Assembly: GCF_016757755.1 (NCBI RefSeq)
Contig: NZ_CP068437.1
Coordinates: 4,774,001 to 4,838,000 of the forward strand
Origin: Shewanella sp. KX20019
GTDB taxonomy: Bacteria; Pseudomonadota; Gammaproteobacteria; Enterobacterales; Shewanellaceae
Length of the DNA: 64,000 bases
Direction of reading: 5' to 3'
Shown: positions 26,817-34,723 of the stretch, piece by piece
How positions within the stretch are numbered: position 1 is the first letter of the stretch
Layout of the letters: each line of letters begins with the position of its first letter
The notes under the pieces: generated by a model
What the model was told of the DNA's origin: nothing
Database searches by the model: none
What the model saw: the letters and a program-made list of their open reading frames with translations, nothing else
Position numbers and translations under genes: made by a program

Positions 26817-28066
26817 AAACCACTATTAGAAACCTTTTTATTAGTCTGCTAATACTACCTTGTTTAGCGAATACTTCAAACGCCTCTTGTGTAAAGGTGA
26901 CAGGGTGGACTGGTGCAACAGATAGCAATATTGGCCAACTTAACCTAAACCCGAGAGTAGTAAACCTTAGTATAACTGCAGATTCGAATGATAATGGAAA
27001 AATACTAAGTTCAGGAGTTGTATCCCCAGAACAGTTTGGCCAAATTGGAGGCTATGATCCAGAAACAGTGCTATTTCGTTGTGATCCTGGAGATATTAAC
27101 GATATTTTTGAAGTCTATGCGACTAACGGTGATAACGCTTATAGTGGCTCTGTAGATGCAGGTGCAACATATGGATTCGAACATAGTTATGCTACCGCCT
27201 ATCAAGATCTAGCGATTAGAATATCCCACGTTAATTCAGGACGTTATTTTTCAAAAAACTGGAATGAGTTTAAATTGACAAACTTAGACACTGATACGTC
27301 AGGCAGTATTCTAGTGAAAGTCAAGAATTTTAGCCCTATATCAGTTGAACTGCTCCGAATGGAGCATGGATATGGCTATAGCAGCAGTGGCAACTACGCC
27401 TATGCACAACCAGCTGGCTATATGACTATACGTGGGCCAGGCTTACACTCAGCTCTAGTTTCAGGAGCTAATTCAGCGTCCACAATTACTGGTTGGTTTA
27501 GTGGGTGGCCAATGGCCATTGGGCTAAGCGGTAATGTAACAATTAGACGCACTAATGAATGCGTTTTTTATACAGTGACCCCTGTAGTAACCTTTCCATT
27601 GATTTCCATTGCAGAGTTGCAAGCAGGGCAGACTAGGACTGCGCAGTTCAGTATATCTTACATCTGTGAAAATGGAGCGATATCAGGTACTGGGAGCAAC
27701 GCTAACGCTATAGGAATTAAACCCAGTATTCAAGCTGGAGTTGCAGCAACAAGTCTTGGTTTGAAAACCAACGGCAATTCGGTAACTCACTTGCTTGATT
27801 ACCAATACTCTTCTGGTGACGCTAGCATTGCAAAAGGTGTTGGAATTCGCATCGTTGATTCTGCCAGTAATTCACTAAACCTAATGTTAGATGAAAATAA
27901 ATTTGGAGGGGGGGTTAAAGATGGCTGGAACCCTCTACTATCCACATCGGTAGGGTTACAAGTAGAAAACTATACAGCGACGCTTGAGGCATTACCAACA
28001 CCTGACAATACAATTACACCTGGTCGAATACATGCAACAGCAAAAATATTTATCAGAGTTCAATAA
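26813..28066 (+). CDS. Two-domain fimbrial tip adhesin
   Basis: A 417-residue exported protein. The signal peptide ends near SNAS-C. Residues up to about 240 form a unique domain with no similarity I recognise (rich in Gly, Tyr and Asn). The rest resembles a pilin domain: IRRTNECVFYTVTP start, a second Cys (SYICENG), and the C-terminal strand GRIHATAKIFIRVQ. Length and position after the usher fit a FimH-like tip adhesin. ATG 26813 overlaps the usher stop as ATGA and has GGA six bases upstream; ATG 26807 is an alternative. Receptor unknown. Confidence 0.75.
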   Translation: MKTTIRNLFISLLILPCLANTSNASCVKVTGWTGATDSNIGQLNLNPRVVNLSITADSNDNGKILSSGVVSPEQFGQIGGYDPETVLFRCDPGDINDIFEVYATNGDNAYSGSVDAGATYGFEHSYATAYQDLAIRISHVNSGRYFSKNWNEFKLTNLDTDTSGSILVKVKNFSPISVELLRMEHGYGYSSSGNYAYAQPAGYMTIRGPGLHSALVSGANSASTITGWFSGWPMAIGLSGNVTIRRTNECVFYTVTPVVTFPLISIAELQAGQTRTAQFSISYICENGAISGTGSNANAIGIKPSIQAGVAATSLGLKTNGNSVTHLLDYQYSSGDASIAKGVGIRIVDSASNSLNLMLDENKFGGGVKDGWNPLLSTSVGLQVENYTATLEALPTPDNTITPGRIHATAKIFIRVQ

Positions 28067-28067
28067 C

Positions 28068-28811
28068 ATGAAATGGTTTATATATCTAATATTAATGATT
28101 GGAATGTTAATTTTATCACTGTGCCGCGCTAATGCCGGTGTTGTGCTAAATCAACAAAACAGGTTAATTTATGATAGAGATTCTATTAGACAACAATTTA
28201 CTGTAACTAACCACAACAATTATGAAGTTATCACCAAACTATGGGTAAGTAAGTCAGACTTTAGTAATTCACCCGACTTAACCTCTGTTAACTTTATAGT
28301 AAGCCCACCTATAATCATATTAAAAGCAAAGCAAACTAAATCACTACATATAATTAGCATCAATAATGAGCAGTTCCCAACAGATAGAGAAAGTTTATTT
28401 TGGATAAATATAGAAGAACAAAAAAAAATAACTAAAAATCTATCTAAAAACAAGAATGCAATGCTACTTTCAATGCAAACTATGTATAAAGTTCTGGTTA
28501 GACCATCACACATTGTAAAGCCAAGCATTACTGCCTTCAAAAAACAAAAATTTAAACTTAACCACAAGGGTAGTTACTTAACCATTACAAACCCAACGCC
28601 TTACGTCATAACTTACAATAAAATCTCTCCTTATAAAAACTGTAAGAGTACGATTATATTTAGTGGAATAGTAAAACCTAAGTCTAGCCATAAGGTAAAG
28701 ATAGATAAAGAATTTCTAAAGTGCCTAGAAGACAAAATTATATATAGCAATATAGATGATCAGGGGGACCACATACAAAACATAGGTGAAATAAGTAAAA
28801 TACCACCTTAA
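28068..28811 (+). CDS. Periplasmic fimbrial chaperone, PapD family (second)
   Basis: A 247-residue second PapD-like chaperone. Signal peptide to about residue 22 (CRANA), then GVVLNQQNRLIYDRDSIRQQFTVTN as first Ig strand, FIVSPPIIILKAKQTKSLHII, and MYKVLVRPSHI at the family's KLFYRP position. The ATG at 28068 lies one base after the adhesin stop. It probably serves the adhesin or minor subunit. Two chaperones for one usher is unusual but known. It diverges clearly from the first chaperone, so the pair is not a recent duplicate. Confidence 0.82.
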   Translation: MKWFIYLILMIGMLILSLCRANAGVVLNQQNRLIYDRDSIRQQFTVTNHNNYEVITKLWVSKSDFSNSPDLTSVNFIVSPPIIILKAKQTKSLHIISINNEQFPTDRESLFWINIEEQKKITKNLSKNKNAMLLSMQTMYKVLVRPSHIVKPSITAFKKQKFKLNHKGSYLTITNPTPYVITYNKISPYKNCKSTIIFSGIVKPKSSHKVKIDKEFLKCLEDKIIYSNIDDQGDHIQNIGEISKIPP

Positions 28812-28849
28812 ATTCAATTAAACCTAACAATTCCATCTAAAAATCAAGT

Positions 28850-29239
28850 TCAACTGATCATTTTTATCGCATACCCTTTACAGCGAATTGTGATAAGTTC
28901 ACAATGACTTCCTTTAATTAATGTTCTAGCTTGATGAATAAGTACTGGTAGACTATTGACTCCTACAACTTGATCTGGCCAGACATAATAAATTATGTCT
29001 GATTTAGATATAACTTTAGCTTCATTTTTTAACAAAATACAAAGTAACCTAATCACATTATCACTAACTAGTAAACGACTAGAATCATTTACTAGTTTAT
29101 TAGCACTTTCTTTGTGAATACCTACAGTCTCCACTAAGCCATTGAATTTAGGGCACAACCTACAACTTAAATATTCATCATAAAGATCACACATGATATC
29201 ACTCACTAATTTATCACCAACCATACATTCGCACTTCAT
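28850..29239 (-). CDS. Winged-helix (OmpR/CadC-type) DNA-binding protein with Cys-rich N-terminus
   Basis: A 129-residue protein convergent with the fimbrial operon. Residues about 55-127 form a Trans_reg_C-like winged helix: RLLVSDNVIRLLCILLKN, VISKSDIIYYVWPD, SLPVLIHQARTLI and ITIRCKGYAI, the last being the typical RGxGY wing. There is no receiver and no membrane segment. The first 30 residues hold five cysteines (CEC, C17, and CRLC at 26-29), suggesting metal binding or redox sensing. Probably the local regulator of the island. Confidence 0.65.
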   Translation of the reverse strand: MKCECMVGDKLVSDIMCDLYDEYLSCRLCPKFNGLVETVGIHKESANKLVNDSSRLLVSDNVIRLLCILLKNEAKVISKSDIIYYVWPDQVVGVNSLPVLIHQARTLIKGSHCELITIRCKGYAIKMIS

Positions 29240-29548
29240 TTAAAACTATATTTTATCTCAAAATAATTAAATCCGAATGGCATATCAAAAATATTATTAT
29301 TACGTAATGCTAACTATAGCCATAAAAATTAATTTTATGTTAACCAACGCCTTACCTTTATGATAATAATAATTAATAATTAATAATTAATAATTAATAA
29401 AGCTTCTCATTTGCATTTACTATCCTAACTTTTCTGCATCAATCAAGATTTTTAGAGCTAGCGCACACATTTATACTTTTGCTTTGAACGATTTTAAAAT
29501 AACTCACTCTTAGCTTTTATCTTCGAATCATTACTCAACGAAACTGTT
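29240..29548. other. AT-rich non-coding right end of the island
   Basis: No gene is visible. It holds a 7-bp AT repeat (unit AATAATT, about five copies, 29363-29400) and, in its last 25 bases, recognisable similarity to the sequence upstream of the intact YccM-like gene at 29955. Confidence 0.7.
29363..29400. repeat. Short AT tandem repeat, 7-bp unit
   Basis: The unit AATAATT is repeated about five times without interruption in the AT-rich spacer upstream of the winged-helix gene. Confidence 0.85.
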
Positions 29549-29702
29549 ATGAGCTTTATCGAATCATTAACCCTTAGCTTGGCGCTGACTTACAGTGTCA
29601 GCTTGCTTTATTGAAGTGGCAAAAAATGAGGGGCAGCGGCAAGTGGAGTATTGGTTTCCGCCGCAGTAATATCTAGCCTATATTGGCCTCGAATCGCTCA
29701 GG
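29549..29702 (+). pseudogene. Truncated, decayed copy of the start of the YccM-like gene
   Basis: Positions 29549-29690 align with 29955-30096, the first 142 bases of the intact Fe-S gene. Two Trp codons TGG have become TGA stops. The copy then jumps over 60 bases (30097-30156 of the intact gene) between CCTC direct repeats, and reads GAATCGCTCAGG as at 30157-30168. At CTCAGG it fuses to the DUF2959 gene end. A clear non-functional scar. Confidence 0.93.
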
Positions 29703-29773
29703 CCTTATCAAAGAGATGAACAAATCGATTGATGAGTCGACAAAGTTTATTGCCTCGCTGGAAGGTAAGTAAG
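29697..29773 (+). repeat. Right 77-bp direct repeat (detached 3' end of the DUF2959 gene)
   Basis: Matches 20123-20199 at 76 of 77 bases and joins the YccM-like fragment at the shared hexamer CTCAGG (29697-29702). It is followed by what looks like the ancestral DUF2959 downstream region and its hairpin. Confidence 0.95.
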
Positions 29774-29788
29774 CGATAACTAAAGTTC

Positions 29789-29816
29789 GGTTCCTAAGTC
29801 TGGAAGCTTAGGAACC
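29789..29816 (+). terminator. Hairpin after the detached DUF2959 3' end
   Basis: GGTTCCTAAG (29789-29798) and CTTAGGAACC (29807-29816) are perfect 10-bp arms with an eight-base loop, followed by AAATTT. Probably the original terminator of the DUF2959 gene, now separated from it by the island. Confidence 0.7.
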
Positions 29817-29954
29817 AAATTTGTGAGCTTCAGCCTGAATTTTTATAGTTTAATCCTAAGTTTACGATCTTCCCCACAACCTACGTGCACAGTAAGAACT
29901 TCTTTCATTAAAAAGTTTCACAATAGTATCAATCATTATTGAACTGACGCCGTT

Positions 29955-31169
29955 ATGAGCTTTATCGAATCATTAACCCTTACCTTGGCGCTGACTTACA
30001 GTGTTAGCTTGCTTTATTGGAGTGGCAAAAAATGGGGGGCAGCTGCAAGCGGAGTATTGGTTTCCGCCGCAGTAATATCTAGTCTATATTGGCCTCTAAT
30101 CGTCGCTCTTGCCATTGCAGCCGTTATCATAGGTCTTGTTAGCAAGTTTCAACCTCGAATCGCTCAGGGAGATATGAGGAGCAATAATCTGCGGGATGGA
30201 GTTCAGCATCTACTCGCACTATCGATGTTACTAGTCGGAATACAGTTTGCGGTGAATAGTGCGCTGCTCAAAGCTGGGATTACCCCATGGTTAATGCGTC
30301 CTGATGTCGGCGATGCTTTTCTGCCTATTGCTGGCGGTATCGAACTCAAAGCGATCATCAGTCTCGGCATTTGGGATCAAACTCACCCAGCAGCTGCGGT
30401 AATGTTAACCGTAGTGTTATTAACAGGCTTGCTCTGTAAACGTGCTTTTTGTGGCTGGGCATGTCCACTCGGTTTGGCTGGCGAGTACCTCTACAAGCTC
30501 AGAAAGCGCTTTATAAAAGCTGAATATCTACCACCCGCTTGGCTAGATTGGCCGCTAAGAATGCTTAAATACCTCCTTTTACTCGCGCTGCTTTATATCA
30601 TTGTGGGCATGCCTGCACAGGGAATACCTAATTACCTCAGTGGCAACTATCACAAGATAGCCGATCTAAAAATGGCGCTGTTTTTTATCACTCCCGGCTT
30701 AGTTACACTCCTTTGCTTCGGCTTTATTCTCAGCCTGTCAGCTTGGCGTCGACAGGGGTTTTGTCGCTACATCTGCCCTTATGGTGCTTTACTTGGCCTC
30801 GTCAGCTTTTTAAGCCCATTTAAAATTCGTCGCAGCACACAACATTGCTTAATTGAAAGCAAAGGCATGGACTGTGATAAATGCAGCCGCGCCTGCCCAG
30901 CTAATATTTCAGTACATACGCAGAAGGACATCCGCTCAGATGAGTGCCAAGCCTGCATGCGCTGCGTCTCCGCCTGCCCTAAAAAAGAGGCGCTGCATTT
31001 CAGTACACGCAACGGCATAAAGCTGTCAGCACGAGGCCTAACGATTGGCTTAATGGTGCTGTTGTTTTTAATTCCGCTTATCGCTTATCTAAGTGGATTT
31101 TGGGTAAGCCAAACCCCGACTGAAACTCGGATGTATTTGATCCAGCATTTAAACTCGATAGGACATTAG
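29955..31169 (+). CDS. YccM/NapH-like membrane protein with 4Fe-4S clusters
   Basis: A 404-residue protein with about six transmembrane helices, two CxxxCP motifs (FCGWACPLG and CRYICPYG) as in NapH/NosR/CcoG relatives, and two cytoplasmic 4Fe-4S motifs (CDKCSRACP and CQACMRCVSACPK) near residues 310-340. It likely passes electrons between the quinone pool or a cytoplasmic donor and a periplasmic acceptor. The partner is not encoded beside it. A damaged copy of its first 140 bases precedes it. A repeat-rich spacer follows. Confidence 0.85.
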   Translation: MSFIESLTLTLALTYSVSLLYWSGKKWGAAASGVLVSAAVISSLYWPLIVALAIAAVIIGLVSKFQPRIAQGDMRSNNLRDGVQHLLALSMLLVGIQFAVNSALLKAGITPWLMRPDVGDAFLPIAGGIELKAIISLGIWDQTHPAAAVMLTVVLLTGLLCKRAFCGWACPLGLAGEYLYKLRKRFIKAEYLPPAWLDWPLRMLKYLLLLALLYIIVGMPAQGIPNYLSGNYHKIADLKMALFFITPGLVTLLCFGFILSLSAWRRQGFCRYICPYGALLGLVSFLSPFKIRRSTQHCLIESKGMDCDKCSRACPANISVHTQKDIRSDECQACMRCVSACPKKEALHFSTRNGIKLSARGLTIGLMVLLFLIPLIAYLSGFWVSQTPTETRMYLIQHLNSIGH

Positions 31170-31190
31170 GGAAGGTTTGAGCATTAGAGG

Positions 31191-31217
31191 TACTAGGTAC
31201 TAGGTACTAGGTACTAG
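31191..31217 (+). repeat. 7-bp tandem repeat (TACTAGG), about four copies
   Basis: Four consecutive TACTAGG units lie immediately before the first copy of the larger dispersed repeat. Confidence 0.9.
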
Positions 31218-31349
31218 CAAAGCATAAAATCAACATCAAAAGCCAAAGGGTGTTTTCTGTTGATTTCCTAGCAGGGCGTAGTCCGTCCTAGCAGTAAGCT
31301 GGCGAACATCCTAGTACCTTGGACCTTCTCTGCTTTCAGATAGGTTCTA
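31216..31349 (+). repeat. Intergenic repeat element, copy A
   Basis: Begins AGCAAAGCATAAAATCAACA and ends TTTCAGATAGGTTCTA, about 134 bp. Contains the internal palindrome-like block CGTAGTCCGTCCTAG shared with copies B and C. Confidence 0.9.
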
Positions 31350-31476
31350 AATTCTAGGCTCTAGCAAAGACGGTAAAATCTTAGACAAACGGCTTACGGC
31401 AAGCTTCACTTACGGTAAAAAACGAGAAAAGAGAAAAGCGACGGCATAAATGCCGACCTACTTTAAAAGATGTACT

Positions 31477-31587
31477 AGCAAAGCATAAAATCAACATCAA
31501 AAGCCAAAGGGTGTTTTCAGTTGATCTCCTAGCAGGACGTAGTCCGTCCTAGTACCTAGGACCTTCTCTGCTTTCAGATAGGTTCTA
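31477..31587 (+). repeat. Intergenic repeat element, copy B (short form)
   Basis: Same ends as copy A but lacks the internal segment around GCAGTAAGCTGGCGAACATC, giving about 111 bp. Confidence 0.9.
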
Positions 31588-31593
31588 GGTTCT

Positions 31594-31723
31594 AACAAAG
31601 CATAAAATCAACATCAAAAGCCAAAGGATGTTTTCAGTTGATTTCCTAGCAGGACGTAGTCCGTCCTAGCAGTGAGCTGGCGAACGTCCTAATACCTAGG
31701 ACCTTCTCTGCTTTCAGCTAGGC
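31594..31723 (+). repeat. Intergenic repeat element, copy C
   Basis: About 130 bp, full-length form like copy A with a few substitutions. It lies almost directly behind copy B, so B and C are nearly tandem. Confidence 0.9.
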
Positions 31724-31970
31724 TCATTGACAATGAATAGCCCATTTTTAAAACTAAACTTTTGTTAATGGAGAAAGTTGGAACCATCTAAAACTTTCGC
31801 ACTCTGATTATATGAGGCCAATGTTTATAAGCCATTTTTACTAGCTAACCACTTTAAAATGCCCTGCTAAATATTTGTTTTGTTCATCATCCCTACTGCG
31901 CACTCCTAATTAGGTTTGCCGCCAAAATTCAGTTTCAACGCTAGCGCACTGTAAATTGAACATAGATTTC

Positions 31971-31999
31971 GGCAATCCACATGGATTGCCTTTTTTTTT
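31971..31999 (+). terminator. Orphan intrinsic terminator
   Basis: GGCAATCC-ACAT-GGATTGCC followed by nine T residues, pointing rightwards, but the nearest upstream plus-strand gene ends at 31169. It may end a small RNA transcribed from the 31730-31970 stretch or be the distant end of the YccM-like transcript. No protein frame is visible there. Confidence 0.75.
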
Positions 32000-32102
32000 C
32001 TGAAGACTTTATAGCAATAACAAAGCGTATCTGCTCATTAAGTGGCAATGCCAATAAATGAATGGAACACTCTTATTCATCAATAGTTGGCTGGACATTA
32101 AA

Positions 32103-32132
32103 AAGCCCTGAACATTTTCATGTTCAGGGCTT
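32103..32132 (-). terminator. Terminator of typA
   Basis: Arms AAGCCCTGAACA and TGTTCAGGGCTT with a six-base loop; read on the minus strand it is followed by a T-run. It lies 44 bases past the typA stop. Confidence 0.9.
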
Positions 32133-32175
32133 GTTAATACTTAACCCTATTCAGGGTTGAAGCTAAACGAAACGA

Positions 32176-33987
32176 TTACTTGCGGTTATGACGCTTACGC
32201 TCGTTTTCGCTCAAGAAACGCTTACGAACACGAATGTTCAGCGGCGTTACTTCTACTAGCTCATCATCATCGATGAACTCAAGCGCTTGCTCAAGTGTCA
32301 TGTCGATATGTGGAGTTAGTACTTGTGCTTCATCAGTACCCGATGCACGCATGTTGGTAAGCTGCTTACCTTTCAAACAGTTAACTGTAAGATCGTTAGC
32401 GCGAGCATGTAGACCAACTACTTGACCTTCATAAACTTCTGCAGCATGGGTAATAAATAGACGACCACGAGCCTGAAGGTTAAACAATGCGAATGTCAGT
32501 GCTTTACCAGTTGCGTTAGAGATCAATACGCCACGAGCACGTTGACCAATATCGCCGCCTTTCACTGGACCGTAATGGTCGAATGAATGGTAAATAAGAC
32601 CAGAACCTGAAGTCGCTGTCATGAAGTCAGTTTGGAAACCGATTAGACCACGGCTAGGGATAACGAAATCGATACGTACACGACCCTTACCGTCTAACTG
32701 CATATCCTTCATGTCACCCTTACGGATACCAAGTTTCTCGATAACGCTACCTTGATGCTCTTCTTCAACATCAACAGTCAAGTTTTCGAACGGCTCACAC
32801 ATCTCGCCGTCGATCTCTTTAACGATAACTTCTGGACGAGAAACTGCTAACTCGTATCCTTCACGACGCATGTTTTCAATCAAGATTGAAAGGTGAAGTT
32901 CACCACGACCTGATACGCGGAAACGATCTGGGCTGTCAGTTTCTTCAACACGTAGTGCTACGTTATGAACAAGTTCCTGCTGCAGACGCTCAAGGATGTT
33001 ACGTGAAGTTACGTACTTACCTTCTTTACCAGCGAATGGAGAAGTGTTGACTTGGAAAGTCATTGTAAGTGTTGGTTCATCAACAGACAAAGCTGGTAAT
33101 GCTTCTACAGTAGTAGGCGCACAAACAGTGTCTGAAATTTGCAGCTGACCAAGACCGGTAATCGCAACGATGTCACCAGCGTTAGCAATTTCAACTTCAT
33201 TACGGTCAAGACCCATGTAACCTAATACTTGGCCCATCTTACCATTACGCTTCTTGCCATCAGCACCAACGATAGTTACCTGCTGGTTAGTTTTAACACT
33301 ACCACGCTTGATGCGACCAATACCGATAACACCCACGTATGAGTTGTAATCGATTTGCGAGATTTGCATCTGGAAATCGCCTTCAGCGTCAGCGTCAGGG
33401 AATGAAACTTTTTCAACGATAGTTTCAAACAGAGGAGTCATGTCACCCTCTGATGTTTCTGGGTCAAGCGAAGCAAAACCGTTTAGTGCAGAAGCATAAA
33501 CGATTGGGAAATCTAGCTGCTCATCGGTTGCGCCTAAGTTGTCGAACAAGTCAAATACTTGGTCGATAACCCAATCTGGACGTGCGCCTGGACGGTCAAT
33601 CTTGTTGATAACAACGATTGGCTTAAGACCTTGAGCAAATGCTTTCTTAGTCACGAAGCGAGTCTGTGGCATTGGGCCATCAACGGCATCAACTAGTAGT
33701 AATACTGAGTCAACCATAGATAGAACACGCTCTACCTCACCACCGAAATCGGCGTGACCAGGAGTATCAACGATGTTGATACGGTAATCGTTCCACTTGA
33801 TGGCAGTGTTCTTGGCCAGAATCGTGATACCACGTTCTTTTTCAAGATCATTTGAATCCATCACCCGCTCAGCGGCTTCTCCTCGAGTCTCAAGGGTTCC
33901 AGACTGCGCCAGCAGCTTATCAACCAAGGTAGTCTTACCATGGTCAACGTGTGCAATAATGGCGATGTTACGTAAATTCTCTAACAC
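32176..33987 (-). CDS. typA: Ribosome-dependent GTPase BipA/TypA
   Basis: A 603-residue translational GTPase. G1 AHVDHGKTTLVDKLL, G2 region ERGITI, G3 DTPGHADFGG and G4 NKIDR are all intact, followed by EF-G-like domains and the BipA-specific C-terminus. It acts on ribosome assembly, especially in cold or stress. The GTG at 33987 gives MLENLRNIAIIAH, the usual start, with AGAGG seven bases upstream. A further-upstream frame would add 16 unusual residues. Transcribed away from glnA. Confidence 0.96.
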   Translation of the reverse strand: MLENLRNIAIIAHVDHGKTTLVDKLLAQSGTLETRGEAAERVMDSNDLEKERGITILAKNTAIKWNDYRINIVDTPGHADFGGEVERVLSMVDSVLLLVDAVDGPMPQTRFVTKKAFAQGLKPIVVINKIDRPGARPDWVIDQVFDLFDNLGATDEQLDFPIVYASALNGFASLDPETSEGDMTPLFETIVEKVSFPDADAEGDFQMQISQIDYNSYVGVIGIGRIKRGSVKTNQQVTIVGADGKKRNGKMGQVLGYMGLDRNEVEIANAGDIVAITGLGQLQISDTVCAPTTVEALPALSVDEPTLTMTFQVNTSPFAGKEGKYVTSRNILERLQQELVHNVALRVEETDSPDRFRVSGRGELHLSILIENMRREGYELAVSRPEVIVKEIDGEMCEPFENLTVDVEEEHQGSVIEKLGIRKGDMKDMQLDGKGRVRIDFVIPSRGLIGFQTDFMTATSGSGLIYHSFDHYGPVKGGDIGQRARGVLISNATGKALTFALFNLQARGRLFITHAAEVYEGQVVGLHARANDLTVNCLKGKQLTNMRASGTDEAQVLTPHIDMTLEQALEFIDDDELVEVTPLNIRVRKRFLSENERKRHNRK

Positions 33988-34521
33988 GGCTAAACCTCTT
34001 ACCATCGGTATAAATATATAGGGGGGTACTGACAACAGCTAAACCAAACGAGTATAGTTGTTGCTATAAAAAGCGTGACATTCTACTCTAGGTCGCGACT
34101 ATCTCACAGGATTATTTTTAACCAATCGTTAAAAATAACGTTGGCGCGTTGCTTTTTCTCGCCATAACGCCCGCTTTATATACACTTTTTATAATTCCCT
34201 TTGATGACATTATTTATATTGCTGATCTTTTTAAGTGTCTTTCTGAGTCGTTTAGCGTCATTTTAAGTTGCAATTCTTGTTAAACATCCTGTTTTATACC
34301 TTCTCTAGAGGTGTTTGTGGTTTAGCCTATTTTAAACGCTTAACCGTACAAGCAAAATATACTGTCTTTTATCTGAATAACACTTATCTACATTTGGTTG
34401 ATTTTTCTTTGACTTATTCCCTATATAAATACCTAGGCCTTAGCTATTCTGTTGTCTCAATTTTATCAATAAACAACGGCTAGCGCATATTAAGACAAAG
34501 CAACTGCACAATAATGGCGCG
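33988..34521. other. Intergenic region between divergent typA and glnA
   Basis: About 530 bases without a convincing gene before the glnA control sites. A 71-codon plus-strand frame at 34268-34483 has no ribosome-binding site or recognisable features. Promoters for typA must lie here, but I see no clear consensus match. Confidence 0.5.
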
Positions 34522-34560
34522 TGCACCACTTTGATCCATCAAACGCACCGATGTGGTGCA
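34522..34560 (+). promoter_or_regulatory. Two NtrC-binding sites upstream of glnA
   Basis: TGCACCACTTTGATCCA (34522-34538) and CGCACCGATGTGGTGCA (34544-34560) match the NtrC dyad TGCAC-N7-GTGCA, the second nearly perfectly. They lie roughly 100-120 bases upstream of the predicted sigma-54 start, an enhancer-like distance. Confidence 0.85.
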
Positions 34561-34623
34561 TCAAAATGAGTATGGTGTTTTCGTTTTAATTGATACTATA
34601 TAAAGATCATGACGTTACATGAT

Positions 34624-34639
34624 TGGCACGACTCTAGCT
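34624..34639 (+). promoter_or_regulatory. Sigma-54 promoter of glnA
   Basis: TGGCACGACTCTAGCT carries the -24 GG and -12 GC elements with correct spacing and closely resembles E. coli glnAp2. The predicted transcription start is about 34650, some 75 bases before the glnA ATG. Confidence 0.85.
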
Positions 34640-34723
34640 TTACAAAAAGCAGAATCGCACATTGCGCTAAACATTAAGATAAGAACAAAGGGATCACCCT
34701 TTACCCTACTCGGAGACTTTAGA

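Larger units (their letters stand above)
20200..29548. mobile_element. AT-rich fimbrial genomic island, no integrase visible
   Basis: Between the DUF2959 stop and a decayed copy of the YccM-like gene start lie eight genes that are visibly richer in A/T and in ATA/AGA/AAA codons than the flanks. They encode an HTH-like protein, a FimV-like exported protein, a degenerate EAL protein, a chaperone-usher operon and a winged-helix regulator. No integrase, transposase or tRNA is present, so mobility today is doubtful. The 77-bp repeats mark its boundaries. Horizontal acquisition is inferred from composition and scars. Confidence 0.75.

Noticed and set aside
20200..29548. Integrative element with a site-specific integrase
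   Set aside because: The flanking repeats look like attachment sites at first, but no integrase, excisionase or tRNA is present, and the right repeat is joined to a gene fragment at a hexamer, which fits illegitimate recombination better.
31216..31723. CRISPR or IS element
   Set aside because: Three long similar copies without unique spacers, no transposase frame and no clear target duplications; better described as intergenic repeats.
34268..34483. 71-codon gene upstream of glnA
   Set aside because: No ribosome-binding site, low-complexity aromatic-rich composition and position in a promoter region; likely chance.
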